From Pisolithus tinctorius (taxonomy: Eukaryota > Basidiomycota > Agaricomycetes > Boletales > Pisolithaceae), in assembly GCA_024663395.1 (NCBI GenBank), contig JANFAH010000101.1, positions 1 through 64,000 of the forward strand: a stretch of 64,000 nt of DNA, in the 5' to 3' direction. The notes beneath the pieces are model-generated. The model saw only the letters and a program-made list of their open reading frames with translations, had not been told where the DNA came from and ran no database searches. How positions within the stretch are numbered: the stretch's first letter is position 1; each line of letters starts with the position of its first letter. A program made the translations under genes and the position numbers. Positions 35,714 through 48,677 of the stretch are shown here, piece after piece.

Positions 35714-36788
35714 CTAGTAAAACGCTACCGCATGCAGGATACTGTGTGGATGTCGTTCTTGTTGCGTCTGCAGTATCTTATCAATGTCCTCATCCAAATC
35801 TTGGCATGCCTCTATCTGCATATTTTCTCATCAGCATTTTAGTCTTGAAGTAGTGAACACTACCGACCGCGGCTGCCAAATCCAACATCGCCTTTCCAGC
35901 AATCAGTGCCTCCTCATGGTTATCCTTGATTTCTATGTTGATGATATGCACCGGCCTGTTGAAATCGCCTCCACGATTCAGAAGATCTTCCTGATTGTCA
36001 GCACGTTCAAACTATGTCGTAATTTGCACCAACTCACCATCACATACAGCGTCAAAACAACGCTCCTCGCACGTGATTACCACATCCGCTATGGCTCTGC
36101 TATCTTGCCAGCGCTCTGGAGCGAGCTTTATTTTGCGGTTGCGATCTAGCATTTGAAGGAGCCCATTTGCCGTATACCTTGTTTCCAGCTGACTTAAATT
36201 ATTCAAGGTACACTCTGCAAACTCCACTCACAGACGCGGGTCCTTTGCTTGTAGTTCTTCAAATATCGAGTTGTACGGCGTTCCAAAAGCGTATATGTTG
36301 GGTTTGTCTATCGATGGTCCAGGAAGGCGGACAGCAGAACCCGTGCCGAATGAAATGACACGATAGCCTGCTTTTCTAGAGTGAAGTCAGCCTAATCCTA
36401 GGTCGCAAAACGCAGACCATCACACACTGTAAGACATGATGTCCCTCCATAGAACGGTTCTAAAGAGTGTAGAAGTACCTCTGCCAAACATCTAGTAGCG
36501 GCATACCTGATTGCTTGCACAGACCACACAGAACAGTGTGCGAGGTTTGTAAATGGACAGCGGAGGCTTGTCGACACCGGATATTGTCACTGTACTGCTC
36601 CCTGTACTTGATGTTGCTTGTCGGCTAGACGGCCGCGAGACTTGTTGGGCTGACGCATATGATCCCGAGGGCGGCCATGGCACTGAGGGTTGTGCCTGCT
36701 GTGGCGGTACGGGCGACCCCGACGCTAGCCGTTGGATGCGTGGGTCAGCGCGTGCAAGACGAGGATCACGGGCTCTACGTGGATCCAT
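35714..36788 (-). CDS. SSU72: RNA polymerase II CTD phosphatase Ssu72
   Basis: Removes phosphate from Ser5/Ser7 of the Pol II C-terminal repeat in mRNA 3' end processing. Six exons (36788-36507, 36459-36428, 36375-36232, 36177-36048, 35990-35868, 35815-35714) give 813 bases and 270 residues. The CX5RS loop is VCASNQNRS and is interrupted by the first intron. Other blocks are [66 protein letters not shown], and [15 protein letters not shown] 75-residue Arg/Pro/Ser/Gln-rich N-terminal extension (start [17 protein letters not shown]) precedes the catalytic domain and is longer than in yeast. The segment after CEERCFDA is shorter than usual by a few residues if the GTATGT donor is used. Confidence 0.92.
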
Positions 36789-37277
36789 GAAATTCTACGA
36801 AAAGGATACCAGAGCAGTCAATAAACGCCCGGGTCTAACGGTAGGACAGGTTGAAAAATCAGAAGTATCTAGAACATTGTGGTCATCAACCCAACCCAGC
36901 CATGCCCAAGTTCGCAAAGCGAGTCGATACAGCTTCCACTCTGAATCATCACAGGAGATGTTATGGCTATGATAGGCTCACCTCAATGGTTGTGGAATGG
37001 GCGACACTAGTAAGAAATTTGCTCCTGGGACGATTTACAACAGAAGCCTCAGTTTGTATACGAAGAGCACTTGGATGGTGGGCAAAACTAAAAGCCCACA
37101 GCAACTGGCTATTATTGAAGGCGCCCGTCTCTTCTGGTCTGCCTGATCCCAGCTCTCGGTGTCACTGAAAAAATATAAAGGATATGCGGTTCGGCGTGCT
37201 TGCACTAAAGCACGTTTCGGTCACATGACCTGGAATCCAGTCCACTTCGCCTTGAAGTTCCATACCTATTCTTCAAG
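36789..37277. promoter_or_regulatory. Divergent promoter region, SSU72 and UFE1
   Basis: 489 bases separate two divergent start codons. No exon or defined element was recognised. Confidence 0.3.
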
Positions 37278-38543
37278 ATGGGATATACGGACCGCACTGA
37301 AGACTTTCGGGGTGCCTTGGCGCTGCAAAGGAGTCTTACGCCTTCCAAGCGGCGGAAGGTGTCTACTGAGGACACCAAATCTGTCTTTGGCGCAGAATAC
37401 CTCCGCGAGGCTTACACCATTGTACGTTGCTGTTGGTTCCCACTAATTTCTGTCTCAGGACGTCTTCCTCAGCTGAATCATATTAATACACTGGCCCGAA
37501 TGTTGGCTCTCATCCGCAAGCCGTATCTTAGCGTGGACTCACATTCCAGCCCTTTGGGCTGGCGAGGCCCTCGGAATCTTAACCTTGACGACCTGGATGG
37601 AACGTGGTCAGAAATTCGATATCTTACGAATGAAGAACGGGATCAGATTGATCTCCAAGCTCGCGTGATATTTGCACGCTGTGCGGACAGAATCAAAGCC
37701 ATGGAAGCGCTAGAAAAGCGTGCGGTTTGTTTTCGTGCTTTTACAAGTGATTCCCAATGACACTCCAACTCACCAGGGCGTGCTGAGTTGACGGCACGCG
37801 AAATCAACCCAATCACAAGGTTCCTACCAGCGAAATTCCGGCATGACGATTCAACCATAGCATCCGAGTATACCGCAGCCCACCATTCCAGCATTACGTG
37901 GTACCTCAATCGTCGTCTGACTGAGGCAAGCCAAACCCAGAAGTCCATGCAAGAGGAACGTGTGAAGCGCCAATTGGAGAGGTCACGCACCCTAGGATCT
38001 AGTGCTGCGCGTGAAGCTATGACCATCGGGACAAAGGTTTCCCCGCCAGAAAAGCGGGAGACGAGTTCCGATAGGTGGCTGGAGGGTGCTTCCTCTGCAC
38101 TGGTTTCTGGCATAGCGGCGACCATTGGTGTCGCGTCCTACCGCCATAAGGACAGCACCCAAGGCTTTATTAGCACTACATCATCGACAGATGACGACAC
38201 GGATAACGAGGACATTGAATTGACTCAATCGCAGATCCTCCAATTCGAGGCAGAAAATACGACTCTCTTGCGGTCCGCCCAGGATACACTGGAGTCTGTG
38301 CAACAAGCGGAGGCACGACTAATGGATATTAGTAACCTACAAATGGAGCTTGTCGCCCACCTAACCCGCCAGACGGAGCTAACAGATCAACTGTACGAGG
38401 ATGCGATGGCTATAACATCCACAGTTGAGAAGGGAAATTCACAACTTAGAGAGGCCAGACGCCGGGCCAAGGACAGTAGAATTTTTATCCTCGTGTTCCT
38501 CGTTGGGGCCAGCCTATCGCTACTCTTCCTGCATTTTTATTGA
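37278..38543 (+). CDS. UFE1: ER t-SNARE syntaxin-18 (Ufe1)
   Basis: Receptor SNARE for Golgi-to-ER retrograde vesicles and ER fusion. Three exons (37278-37421, 37473-37719, 37777-38543) total 1158 bases and 385 residues. The N-terminal syntaxin-18 domain shows FGAEYLREAYTI, HINTLARMLALIRKPYL and YLTNEERDQIDLQARVIFAR. The SNARE helix runs through FEAENTTLLRSAQDTLESVQ, QMELVAHLTRQTELTDQLYE, with the central glutamine in the last stretch. A single C-terminal transmembrane segment IFILVFLVGASLSLLFLHFY anchors it. Confidence 0.9.
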
Positions 38544-38832
38544 TCACTCTTCATGTTTGGTACTTATCTACTGCCTGACTGCATTACAGCAGGTCGTAAT
38601 GCAAGCTATCGTTACATATCGTTCAAAGGGGAGAGGAATATGTTTCACGCGGTACATAACAACTTGGTGATGGGAAAAGACATTTCACATGATACATTTG
38701 AATGCACACATAAGTCAGGTGACTAATATAACATAACACATCCACGTCTGGCGCGGCCTCCGACCCGAGAAGCTGAATGTTGATCGCTGCCTTTGACCTC
38801 TGAATTCGAATACTGGTGCCAAGTCGCTAACC

Positions 38833-40258
38833 ATGGAGAAATTCTCTGCGTTTAGGGTGAGGTTTTGAGTTGTGTTGAGTCTGTTTTTCCACTTTCTTAC
38901 TCCAGTTTAGGACCCTGGCACAGGGATTCAGGTCAGTCTCTCAGTCCTCGCGCTTCGCACTGTCATATTTAATGTGACATAGCCATTTCTTCTCCCTGTT
39001 TCACCCTCAGATAACGGTTCATTTGCGACACTGTTACTCCCAATTCGCGGCGCCGCACTGATATTGAGGACTATTCTGATCGCCGCAATATTTCTGTTGT
39101 ACTGTGGCTTGCATTACGGATTATGCACCTTACTCGTGAGTGCAAACCCTGGTGCACTGAGTGTTGCCTCACAATACCCAGGTACCGATACCTCTACTCC
39201 GTCGTTCTCTGTCACGACTTGCAACACGACTTGCGGCTCGTCTGGCTCTTTATGTATTAGGTTTCATGCAGATACAGGAAGAAATTGCTGCTAGGAAACG
39301 GTCAGTACATCAATTATTTTATTCAGTTGGCAATTTTCGTGAATTAATCTTGGCAGGAAACTGCATGAGATTCCATGGTGTCCACAGGCTGGTGATATCA
39401 TCGTATCTAACTGGAGTTCGTGGATAGACCTGCTGTGGATGGTGTACAGGTGAAGGATTATTTCAATTTAAACAGTCACACGCGTATAAGCTAACGGATC
39501 ATATAGATTTGATCCTATATTTGTGATGCCTTTCTTTGAGGAGCGCAAGTCATCCGTCGTAAATTCTGATTCGTCCCCCATCACTTATAGACCAGGGCGT
39601 AGTAAAGATTCTGGAGTATCCTCACCTTCAAGTTTGCAGACCATAACTTCTCGCTCGGCGATTAGGGGTTTCCGCCGAGTGTCGTTATTTTCGATGATAC
39701 GGACTACAGGACATACTCCAGATCGGTTGACCTCCAACACTGTATCACAGCTAAAGGAGCTGAAACAGTCCGCGGAACGACCGGTTGTTGTGTTTCCTGA
39801 GTGCACCACTAGCAATGGCCGCGGATTGCTTCGCTTTGTCGATGTCTTTGAAGGTACCCATGTCCCTACAAAACAATTTAAAGTTTTTATCATGTGTATC
39901 AGGTAATGATGCTAGTTGGGTATCTCTCTTTTTATCTGATCGGTACCTTAGATATGATCCTCCTACTCCCCGAAGACCGTCCCCCTCACATCCAATACCG
40001 TCATATTCACTAAATCCTCTCCGCCACCTCTTTACGCTCTTGACATCCCTGTCCTCTCAACCCATGTCTGTTCGCATGCTCCCCCCCTCAGAGTCTCCTA
40101 GTTCTGACCTATTCATGGCGAGCGAAGTCGCACCAGTAGATTCACTTTCGGAGGCTTGTGCTGTTCTGGTGGAGAGAATCGGTAAAATGAAGCGAGTTCG
40201 CTTTGGTTGGGAGGACAAAGCTACCTTCTTGGATTTCTATTGGAGTCGGCGCCGGTAG
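38833..40258 (+). CDS. LOA1: LOA1-like lysophosphatidate acyltransferase
   Basis: PlsC-family acyltransferase resembling yeast Loa1/Vps66, which acylates lysophosphatidic acid with oleoyl-CoA in ER and lipid droplets. Exons include 38833-38856, 38911-38931, 39011-39135, 39182-39300, 39357-39449, 39507-39902 and 39952-40258. It starts MEKFSAFRDPGTGIQ, followed by a membrane helix (TILIAAIFLLYCGLHYGLCT). The acyl-acceptor region reads CPQAGDIIVSNWSSWIDLLW, replacing the HX4D box by NWSSWID as is usual in this subfamily. Another motif is VVVFPECTTSNGRGLLRF. The C-terminus ends GWEDKATFLDFYWSRRR. The join of the second and third exons has a phase conflict unless a weak donor is used. Confidence 0.82.
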
Positions 40259-40873
40259 ATGGCCTAGGACGCTGGTGGAAGCCGTATCTCGCTTGGTGAC
40301 CCTGGTATGGCTTTGAGTTGCGAAACCACACCCTGGATATTGATATGAACGTTGATGGTTTCCACACGGGCTCGCTGATGCAACTGCTGTGAGCAAGGGC
40401 AAATTGCGAGATGAATTAAATTGTGGTCGACTACATCCTCGTAAGGCTCGGGAGGCAAGCGCAAGCACGCAAGCAGGAAAAGGCAGTTACACGATCGGAG
40501 ATGCGAAACCATGTCAACGGATCTGAAATTTCATATGGTTGTAGACGTCACATCTTCATCAGCCTAGGTCCCGAAGTTGGTAGTTGTAATGGAGCGTGAC
40601 TTGCGCGTTCTCACTAGTTGCATCACGCGTAAATTGAGGAACAAATAGTATTGTATTCAATTGCTAATGTACGAGGGCTGACTCGCAACGTCACTTGAAC
40701 GACCAAAAGTTGAGCGAGAATGGAACCTTGCCCACTGCTGGGGGATGACGAAGAAACGACTTTTATCGGGTATAACGGAAGGTAAAGAATGTCTCCAAAA
40801 CAACAGAACTGAGAATGTGTATGACATGGGTCCCATCGCAAGGACGTTGATTGCCTTTCCAATGATAGCATCC
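40259..40873. other. Convergent intergenic region
   Basis: 3' regions of LOA1 and the aminopeptidase gene. Several open frames exist on the minus strand but none has family resemblance. Confidence 0.35.
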
Positions 40874-42634
40874 TCAATCGATTAAAAGATCTCCATCCAA
40901 CTCTGCAAAGCCATCAAAGAGAGAACTAAAAGCGTCAATAGCATGTTGAACATCATGAGAGCCACCAGTCTCTCGAATGGAATGCATTGAGAGCATAGCA
41001 TTGCCAACATCCACGGTGCGAAGGCCAATCTTCGAAAGCATGGGCCCAACGGTTGAACCGCATGCCCTATAAATTGGTTTGTGAATATGTAGGTGAGATA
41101 TAGTGAACGATGAAGGGAGACTTACATGTCGTTCCGCACCTCGAATTCTTGCACTTTTCCTCCTTTCCGTTCGACAAGCTTTCTGAATAGAAAAGTACTA
41201 ATGGCATCACTGGCATATCTCTGCTTCGCGTTCGTCTTTATGATCATACCACCGTTTATGATAGGTCTATGATTCTCCTCGTGCTTTGTACTGTAATTGG
41301 GATGAACAGCATGGCCCATATCCGCAGAAACAACGAAGGACCGCGAAACCGACTGTGAATACAAAGCTGGTTCGGGTGAGAGTCGTTGTAGAAGAGATGG
41401 AATCAGGGACGATTCTGCCCCAGTTGTAGATACACTGCCGATTTCTTCGTGGTTGAAAAGAGCGACACAGTTTACATTCCCAACAAACTCATTGAAGCTA
41501 GGGTTTTCCGCGTGGGTGGCAATAGCCTCCACAGCACAGTATCTGTGAAGATAATCAACATTGGAATCTTTACAGCGGAACTTTCATTACTCACGAAGAA
41601 AACTGGTTATCTAAGCGTGGGCTAAAGATGAATTCATTGCCGATGCCTCCTAGAACAGAAGGTTGTGTGTCGTAGAGGTGGCTAAAGTCGAATTCTCGAT
41701 TGAGATCGACTGTGGGGACTACTAGATACTCGGGGACATACAGTTCGAAGTCATGGATTTCTTCCGGTGCAACGGAAAGCTCTTCTGCCAGGACCAGGAG
41801 AAGAGCCGGGTGATGCCTGATCTGAATACTTGATGCAGAAGCGCCTTGGATTTTCACATCGTTCAGTTCGCCCTCTACAAGTCCAAAAATAGGGATGAAT
41901 TCGGACTCCTGGTTGAACTTGAACGAATCGTTGACATTTCTGTCCACTTAAAACTCTGGTCAAGAACTGCAATGACTTGTACAAATATGCTTACAGTGTA
42001 TGGCAAGCGACGGGATTCGCAAAAGAGGTCGGTGGATTTTGACGAGTTTGGAACGAAAAGTTCCACCATGCTGTACCACTATCACCCTTCCCGCCAAAGA
42101 CAGATCGCGATCGAACCACGAGTGCCAGATGCCCCCTCCATATGTCTCGATGCCAACTTGGAGGTAACCCAAATTGTTCTTCTTGGAAACTGGGCGTACC
42201 TACGCCGAACAGCCATTTATCGTCAATCAAATCACAAGTAACAAACTCTTACTCACCCTCAGATTCGGACTATCGACGTGAGTTGCTACTATGGAGACAC
42301 CTGTTCCGGGCCTCCAGTTCGAAGGCGTTGTAAATGCGATTAAAGAAGTTTGATTTCTGATCGATGTTCACGATATCGATGGGTTAAAGAACAGCCACAA
42401 CTCTGACGAACCTTGTGTAGTAATACTTTCCCTGAGGCTGAAGATCCCAATCATCAGTCTCTCTGATCTATAACACAGGGTGAGTACGTGCACAAAGACG
42501 AATACCCGAATCACCACCTTTCGAAAGCCTGCGGCCTCTAAGCGTATTGCTGCATTTTGAACGGCGTGGAAAGGTGTTGGTGAAGCGTTGATGAAAGTCA
42601 ACAGCCGCTTCGCTGCTTCTGGGTAGATGGACAT
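40874..42634 (-). CDS. APE4: Aspartyl aminopeptidase (M18 family)
   Basis: Zinc aminopeptidase that removes N-terminal Asp/Glu. It starts MSIYPEAAKRLLTFINASPT and continues FHAVQNAAIRLEAAGF. Family blocks are GYLQVGIETYGGGIWHSWFD, RDLSLAGRV, IFSPRLDNQF, CVALFNHEEIGSVSTTGAES, SADMGHAVHPNY, GMIIKTNAKQRYA and ACGSTVGPML. The end is HSIRETGGSHDVQHAIDAFS then a tail ending in GDLLID. Metal ligands fall in the HSWFD, NHEEIGS and ADMGHAVHPN motifs. The introns are short; the first splice after GFRK is not certain. It is divergent from UTP12 with 180 bases between start codons. Confidence 0.92.
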
Positions 42635-42814
42635 TTGATTTGCTTGGAGCGAATATCACGAACGACACGATGTAAGGTTGTACTGAACTTTCTGTAAACG
42701 GGCATGGACGACTCGCATGACGTACTAATATGTGACATGTGAAGGGACTGCCCGATCTAGCAATCGTGAAGAAAAGGATTGCTGGGAACTCAAAATCTTC
42801 TGGAGTCAATTGTC

Positions 42815-45800
42815 ATGGTCCACAGTTACTTGAGGCATGGACCCACGCAGGTAGGCAAATGAACCGAGGGATTCCTACCGGAACCTAATCCGAATTTTGC
42901 AGGCGTTTGGGTTGATATGTAGCAATTCTTCAAATTCTAAATATGGTGACAAGGTTGCTTATGTGCCAGCACTGGAGGATGTCCTGGTCTGGGATGTAAA
43001 GAAAGGTCAACTGGTGCGAAATATCTCCGTAACGAGTGCAGGCTTCTCAGTGATTCTGCCAGCTTGCTATGTGGCATGAAACAGGACACCGTTCCGAAGT
43101 GACCCGCATCGAACGTTCTCCGCAAGAAAACGTCTTCGGGGTAGGCTATGCTGACGGCTCCATTCGTCTATGGGACAGTGGTTCCTCTTCTGTCATTGCG
43201 ACTTTTAATGGACACAAAAAAGCAGTCACGGCACTGGCATTCGATAACGAAGGAACCAGGTTAGCATCCGGATCACAGGACACGGACCTCATTATATGGG
43301 ATATTGTAGCGGAAGCTGGTCTCTATCGGTAGCCATTTTTTCTCATGGTTGATGCCATACTTTACTCACCTCTCAAAGTTTGCGCGGACACCGCAACGAG
43401 GTGACTGGCGTACGTTTCCTTGTCCCTCAAGCAACTCGATCAACCTCTGCGGACTCTCCGTCATCCATTTTGTTGACAGTTTCGAAGGACACATTGATGA
43501 AAGTGTGGGACCTTAGTACCCAACATTGTATGCAAACGGTTGTTGCCCACCGCGCTGAAATTTGGAGCATGGACATTAGTTCAGATCAGAAATACATATT
43601 CACTGGAAGCAATGACGGGGATCTAAAGGCGTGGAAGATAAACTATGAAGCAGTGGTGGACGGGCTACGAGAATCTGAATCCGGAGAGGTATGCAAGGTC
43701 GTACAACTGATATCTGGCCTCACGTCAGAAATGTCTAGATCGACAAGATCATCCATTTCACTGCTTCCTTCCCTTTGGCGCTTCACCACCGCGTATCCCG
43801 TGTTCTATTTCACCCCTATCAACCGTATCTTGCTGTGCAGTCGCACGAACGCTCCGTTGAAGTGTTTCGAATCCGCACTGAGGAAGAGGTCAGAAAAAAA
43901 GAATTGCGACGACGTAAGCGGGAAAAGGAGAAGAAGGGGAAGGAGAAAGTAGGATCCACGGTAACCGAAACCAAAAAAACGTTAGATGAGGGTGATCCTA
44001 AGCCGGATGAAGTCATCCTGCCTGACTTCTTTGCACCGCTTTTGGTCGTCCGGGCGAGCGGGAAGGTTCGATCATTCGACTTCGGCACTAAAGATACTGG
44101 GAAAGCGAAATCGAGCGTCCAGGTGGGCTTTGTAAACGAGAAAAATCCAACTTTGATTGAGGTCTTGTTGAAAGATCTTTGTGGCTCTCACTTCTAATGC
44201 CCTTGAAGTGTATGACATCCCCCCTCCCACGACATCAAAGGGTGAAACCCTTGAAGCAACTCGTGCATACGTTCTCGATCTCCCAGGTCATCGCAACAAT
44301 GTCCGAACTTTATGTTTGAGCTCGGACGACCAAATCTTGGTTTCGGGTTCCAACGGTTAGTGGCTGCATTGGTTTCGGGCTGGGATTCGCCCGTTGAAGC
44401 CTTTCTAGGGTCCTTGAAAGTATGGAATATGAAGACCACTGCGTGCATCCGCACCATGGACTGCGGCCACGCCATATGTAGCTGCTTCCTTCCAGGTGAT
44501 CAACACGTCCGTTGAGAATATCCCTTCGCTTGCGTTACACTCACGCCTTCCCCACAGGTCGCGGTCGGAACTAAGTCGGGCGAGATATTGATTTACGATC
44601 TGGCTTCCTCAACTCTCGTTGATTCAATTAAAGCTCACGGCGCAACCGTGTGGTCGCTACACGTTCGACCGGACGGGCAAGCGCTTGTTAGTGGCAGTGC
44701 TGATAAAGAAGTGAAGTTCTGGGAGTTCCGGCAAGAAACCGCAGTAAGTATAGTATAATCGACGATGTCTTTTATTAACATCGCTCGTAGGCTCATCTCA
44801 AGAAATCATTGTCGCTAGGGCACGTACGGACGCTCAAAATGTCCGACGATGTACTATCCGTGAGGTATAGCCCAAATGGAAAACTTCTGGCGGTGTCACT
44901 ACTAGACGCTACGGTAAAAATTTTCTACCAAGATAGTCTGAAGTTCTTCCTCTCGCTATACGGACACAAGGTCAGAAGCACACGAAATCTCTCGCTTCTA
45001 CCAGAATTAATTCTGTCGTAGTTGCCGGTCTCCTGCATGGATATATCCGACGATTCAAAGCTGATAGTTACAGGTTCTGCTGACAAAAACGTTAAGATCT
45101 GGGGTCTTGACTTTGGCGATTGTCACAAATCGATATTTGCTCATGAAGAGAGTGTGACGCAGGTCTTCTTTGAAAAAAAATCACATTATTTCTGGACTGT
45201 AGGCAAAGACAGATTGTTGAAGTATTGGGATGGTGATAAGGTTGGTTTGGTTATTGATTGATATTTATTCAGCCATATTGATGGTTAGCTTAGTTCGAGA
45301 ACATTCAGAAGTTAGACGGACACCATAACGAGATTTGGGCATTAGCAGTCAGTAATCACGGAAATTTTGTCGTAACTGGTTCGCACGACAAATCCATTCG
45401 AGTTTGGGAGAAACTTGATGAACCTGTATGTGTTTTGGTTGTATGCACGTTCTCGGCTGAACTGCTTCCAGCTCTTCCTCGAGGAAGAACGCGAGCGCGA
45501 ACTAGAGAGTGTTTTTGAGCGCGGTCTTGTCGATTCTCTGAATCGCAGCGAACCTGGAGATGAAATTAATGGCCAATCGTCTACCGAGGTTACTACTGTA
45601 ACAAAGCAAACAACGGAGACTCTAGCTGCTGGTGAACGTATCATGGAAGCCCTGGATCTTGCAAATAGCGAACTTGAAGCCTTGCGGGAGTTTGAGGAGC
45701 AGAGGGGCCGTGAAAACATATCGGAGGCGTTCAATTTACAGCCTCCGCCTCGGAACCCCATATTAGCAGCCCTTGACCTGAAACCAGAAGCCTACGTGTT

Positions 45801-46257
45801 ACGAGTCGTCGAAAAAGTGCCGAGTACTGCCCTCCACGATGCACTGCTAGTGCTCCCATTTACCAAAGTTATATCCTTGATGCACTATCTGGATACGTGG
45901 GCACGAATGGTAGGATTTGGTAATAAAAATGCCAACGGCACTAAAGCGTTCAACTAGGGTTGGAACGTCACGCTTGTAGCCCGTATTGTATTCTTCTTGC
46001 TGAGAGTACATCACCACCAGATTGTCGCCAACAAGATCATGCGGACATCGTTGATTCCCATGCGCAATCACCTACGCGGCGCACTTCGGCAAGAGAAGGA
46101 CATAGTTGGATACAACTTGGCTGCCCTGCAGCACATGCGACAGAAACATGAAGCTGAGGGAATTGCACAATTCTTGGAGCAGAATCTTGATGAAGACAAT
46201 GCACAGGGACTTACTGGGGAAGGTAAAAAGAGGAAGAGGGTTAGCATTAGGTCGTGA
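42815..46257 (+). CDS. UTP12: U3 snoRNP WD-repeat protein Utp12 (Dip2/WDR3)
   Basis: Component of the UTP-B module of the small-subunit processome, needed for 18S rRNA maturation. It starts [12 protein letters not shown] in a 36-base exon (42815-42850) then [11 protein letters not shown], the conserved N-terminus. Two WD40 propellers are spread over many exons, with repeats such as [66 protein letters not shown] and [15 protein letters not shown] lysine-rich coiled stretch (about 43880-43980) sits between the propellers. The Utp12 C-terminal domain follows: [39 protein letters not shown] and [16 protein letters not shown]. The end is basic ([10 protein letters not shown]), fitting a nucleolar protein. 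Confidence 0.93.
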
Positions 46258-46468
46258 CGCGTTTGTTATATTCGGCTATGTACCATTAGTAAAATCTAAT
46301 GTGTCGGGCGAGACAATGTCAAGTCACCAATGAGCCACCCACAAGACACGGGACTTTTGCTGTGTTTGCAGCATCACAACATGGAGAGAAATAGGTGAGA
46401 TAAAATGAAATGAGAGATAACAAGTGATGGATATGTAACGATAGTCATAAGAATCTGGTCAACCTGGA

Positions 46469-48379
46469 CTAAAGAGCACGTCCATAATCATATCCATCTT
46501 GTCCCCCATGCCCCTGGTATTGGCCGTATGGATCCCCGTAATGGCCATAATCATGGACGTATTGCTGCGGCTGAGAGTGACTCGGACAGTCCTGCACATC
46601 GCGAGTCACTCCCCCTTCGCTTGGCAGTCGAGTGCCCGGGGAAGCTCTTCCCTGGTACAACTCGTGAATATCTGTGGGATATGTACTTGCCGCACCTACG
46701 ACACCGTAGGGATCATGTCGGTAAGTGGTGAGCGCTGGAGTTGACGAGTGACTGATTGGACCATCGTAGTTGTCCATATCACCAACGTGACTGGGAACCC
46801 CCTCCTCGAAGGCAGATGCAGAATTGTAGGTCGTGCTTGCCTGCTGGGAGTAGGGCACGCTGTAGGAGGGCATAGGGGGATAGTCCGCATAGTCGCCTCC
46901 ACCGGGATTCGTATGATAACTAGGTGCTATACTCTTGCTGTCAGAGCCGTAGTAGTAGTCCTGGGTGTGAGTACTGGGCAAACCACGCTTAGTAACCGAA
47001 ACGGTATCTGCGTCGTCATCAACTGAGAGATTCGGAAGTGTGGGTTGTGGCAGGGGCTTAGCGATCATCTCCCCCTTTTTGTTCATAAGGTGTGAATAGT
47101 CGCCCATGGCTTCTTTCCTGGCCAAGGCAGCAGCCTTTGCTAAACGCTCTTTATTCCGACGTTTGATGACCTCCGTGATGCGCTGCCAGGACAGTTGAGT
47201 ATAAAGCAAAATACTCCGATCGGTGGCCTCCTACCTTATCAACCTTGTGACAAACATATTCCTAGTGATGGGTTGAGTCATCAATGCAACGAGCGGCCAA
47301 GTGAATCTATTCACCTTCAAGTTTCCTTGGATGTAACAAAGAAGGGGGATGTAAAAGACACCGGCACAAATCAGTAAGAAGAGAGAGCCGGCGAAGATCA
47401 CAACGGTGAAAAATGTCGAGATCATCAAAGCAGAAGTTGAGAAGCTGTTTCCCGCAAAATACTTCGACACGTTGTACCAAGGACCATTACCCTTCTTTGC
47501 CAAGTAGATGCTATAGAGCGTGAGGGCATTGATCGTTTGACGAGGTCCATCAGACAGAAGCAGCCGCTTCCAGCCTGTGCAGCTCACGTTACCATTGCCA
47601 CTGTATGACGGCAACTCAGATACTCACTCTTGAAGGTGAAGAAAATGAAGAAAGCGAAATCATCCTTCTTCTTTGTAGAGTTACTGATATGGTCAAAGAA
47701 GCAGAAGTGGTTGTAGGAACCTAAAACGGCGCCGTGAGAAGTGCCATCCGATTGATGTTCAGAGGAACGTACGCAGTGAATAATAATGGTTTGCCATCAC
47801 ATTCGTGAAAGCATATGAGATGTCCCGACTTGCAATGATTTTCTTGGACTTGTGCGCCTCGTATGCCAACTGACAAGAATGAGTAATATCATACATGTTA
47901 CTACCAGCTTCACGTACCAAAAGAAAGCCAAATAAAATACACCCTACGAACAGCCACTTGCCAATGTCAAAGGGAATATAAAAGCACCCATCCTGATGTT
48001 GACAGTCATTGTAGATTTGATTTGACCATGACGATGTGGTCAACATAGTAGTTGCTGAGAAAATGTCGGATATGTATACAAGAAACGACTTGAGGATAAT
48101 GATATACAGCCATAGGTACCTTGAAACGCCACAGGATCAGCTAAAGCATCCTACACAGTGCGGCAGATACAGGAACTGCCTAGTGAAGCTACGCAGGTTG
48201 AGTGAACTAATATATGAACTCACTTGAGCCGCATGAGAAAGCCATTGTCGGTGAATTCTCGCGTGTCGATGAAGTCGAACTGTATACCACGAGATGTAGT
48301 AGACGATGGAGTGGATCGACGATAAACGCACCTTATGGTCGGGAACAATCTCTCTTTTCCAAGCCGGTCCGGAGCACAT
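46469..48379 (-). CDS. KCH-type fungal potassium-transport membrane protein
   Basis: Matches the Kch1/Prm6 family of fungal low-affinity K+ influx proteins. It starts MCSGPAWKREIVPDHK and continues FDFIDTREFTDNGFLMRLK after a 50-base intron. Membrane segments include LYIIILKSFLVYISDIFSA, GKWLFVGCILFGFLLLAYEA and MISTFFTVVIFAGSLFLLIC. Conserved blocks are ASRDISYAFTNVMANHYYSL, KKDDFAFFIFFTFK and SDGPRQTINALTLYSIYLAK. The C-terminal tail is cytosolic: KKEAMGDYSHL-type start, PLPQPTLPNLSVDDDADTVS, then about 120 residues rich in Tyr, Gly, Pro, Asp and Gln. Divergent from RBG1. Confidence 0.85.
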
Positions 48380-48677
48380 TGTTTTCTGGTAGTTGGGATA
48401 CGGTTGAGAGGTCGGGTTTCAAAGGGCGGTCGGGAGTCGCGTCAATGCGACGCAGTCGCAAGTGAAGTCAAACGAAGGGAGAGCAAAGAGTGGGAGATAA
48501 AGAGAGAGAATTCCCGACCAGCTCGCAGGAATTTGGGTTCACTGGTACTTGGAAGAGACTGGACAAGCTACTAAGTAGGAAACCAAGCGCAGCAACAAGG
48601 TATGCAAAATTACTAAATCCATAATTACCATAAACATTAACAAAAGACACCAAGGTTAACTGCATACCACTAGAGTA

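Noticed and set aside
46748..47026. Plus-strand Val/Gly-rich frame opposite the KCH tail
   Set aside because: It mirrors the low-complexity Tyr/Gly/Ser/Pro tail of the KCH protein; the minus-strand frame continues the conserved domain.
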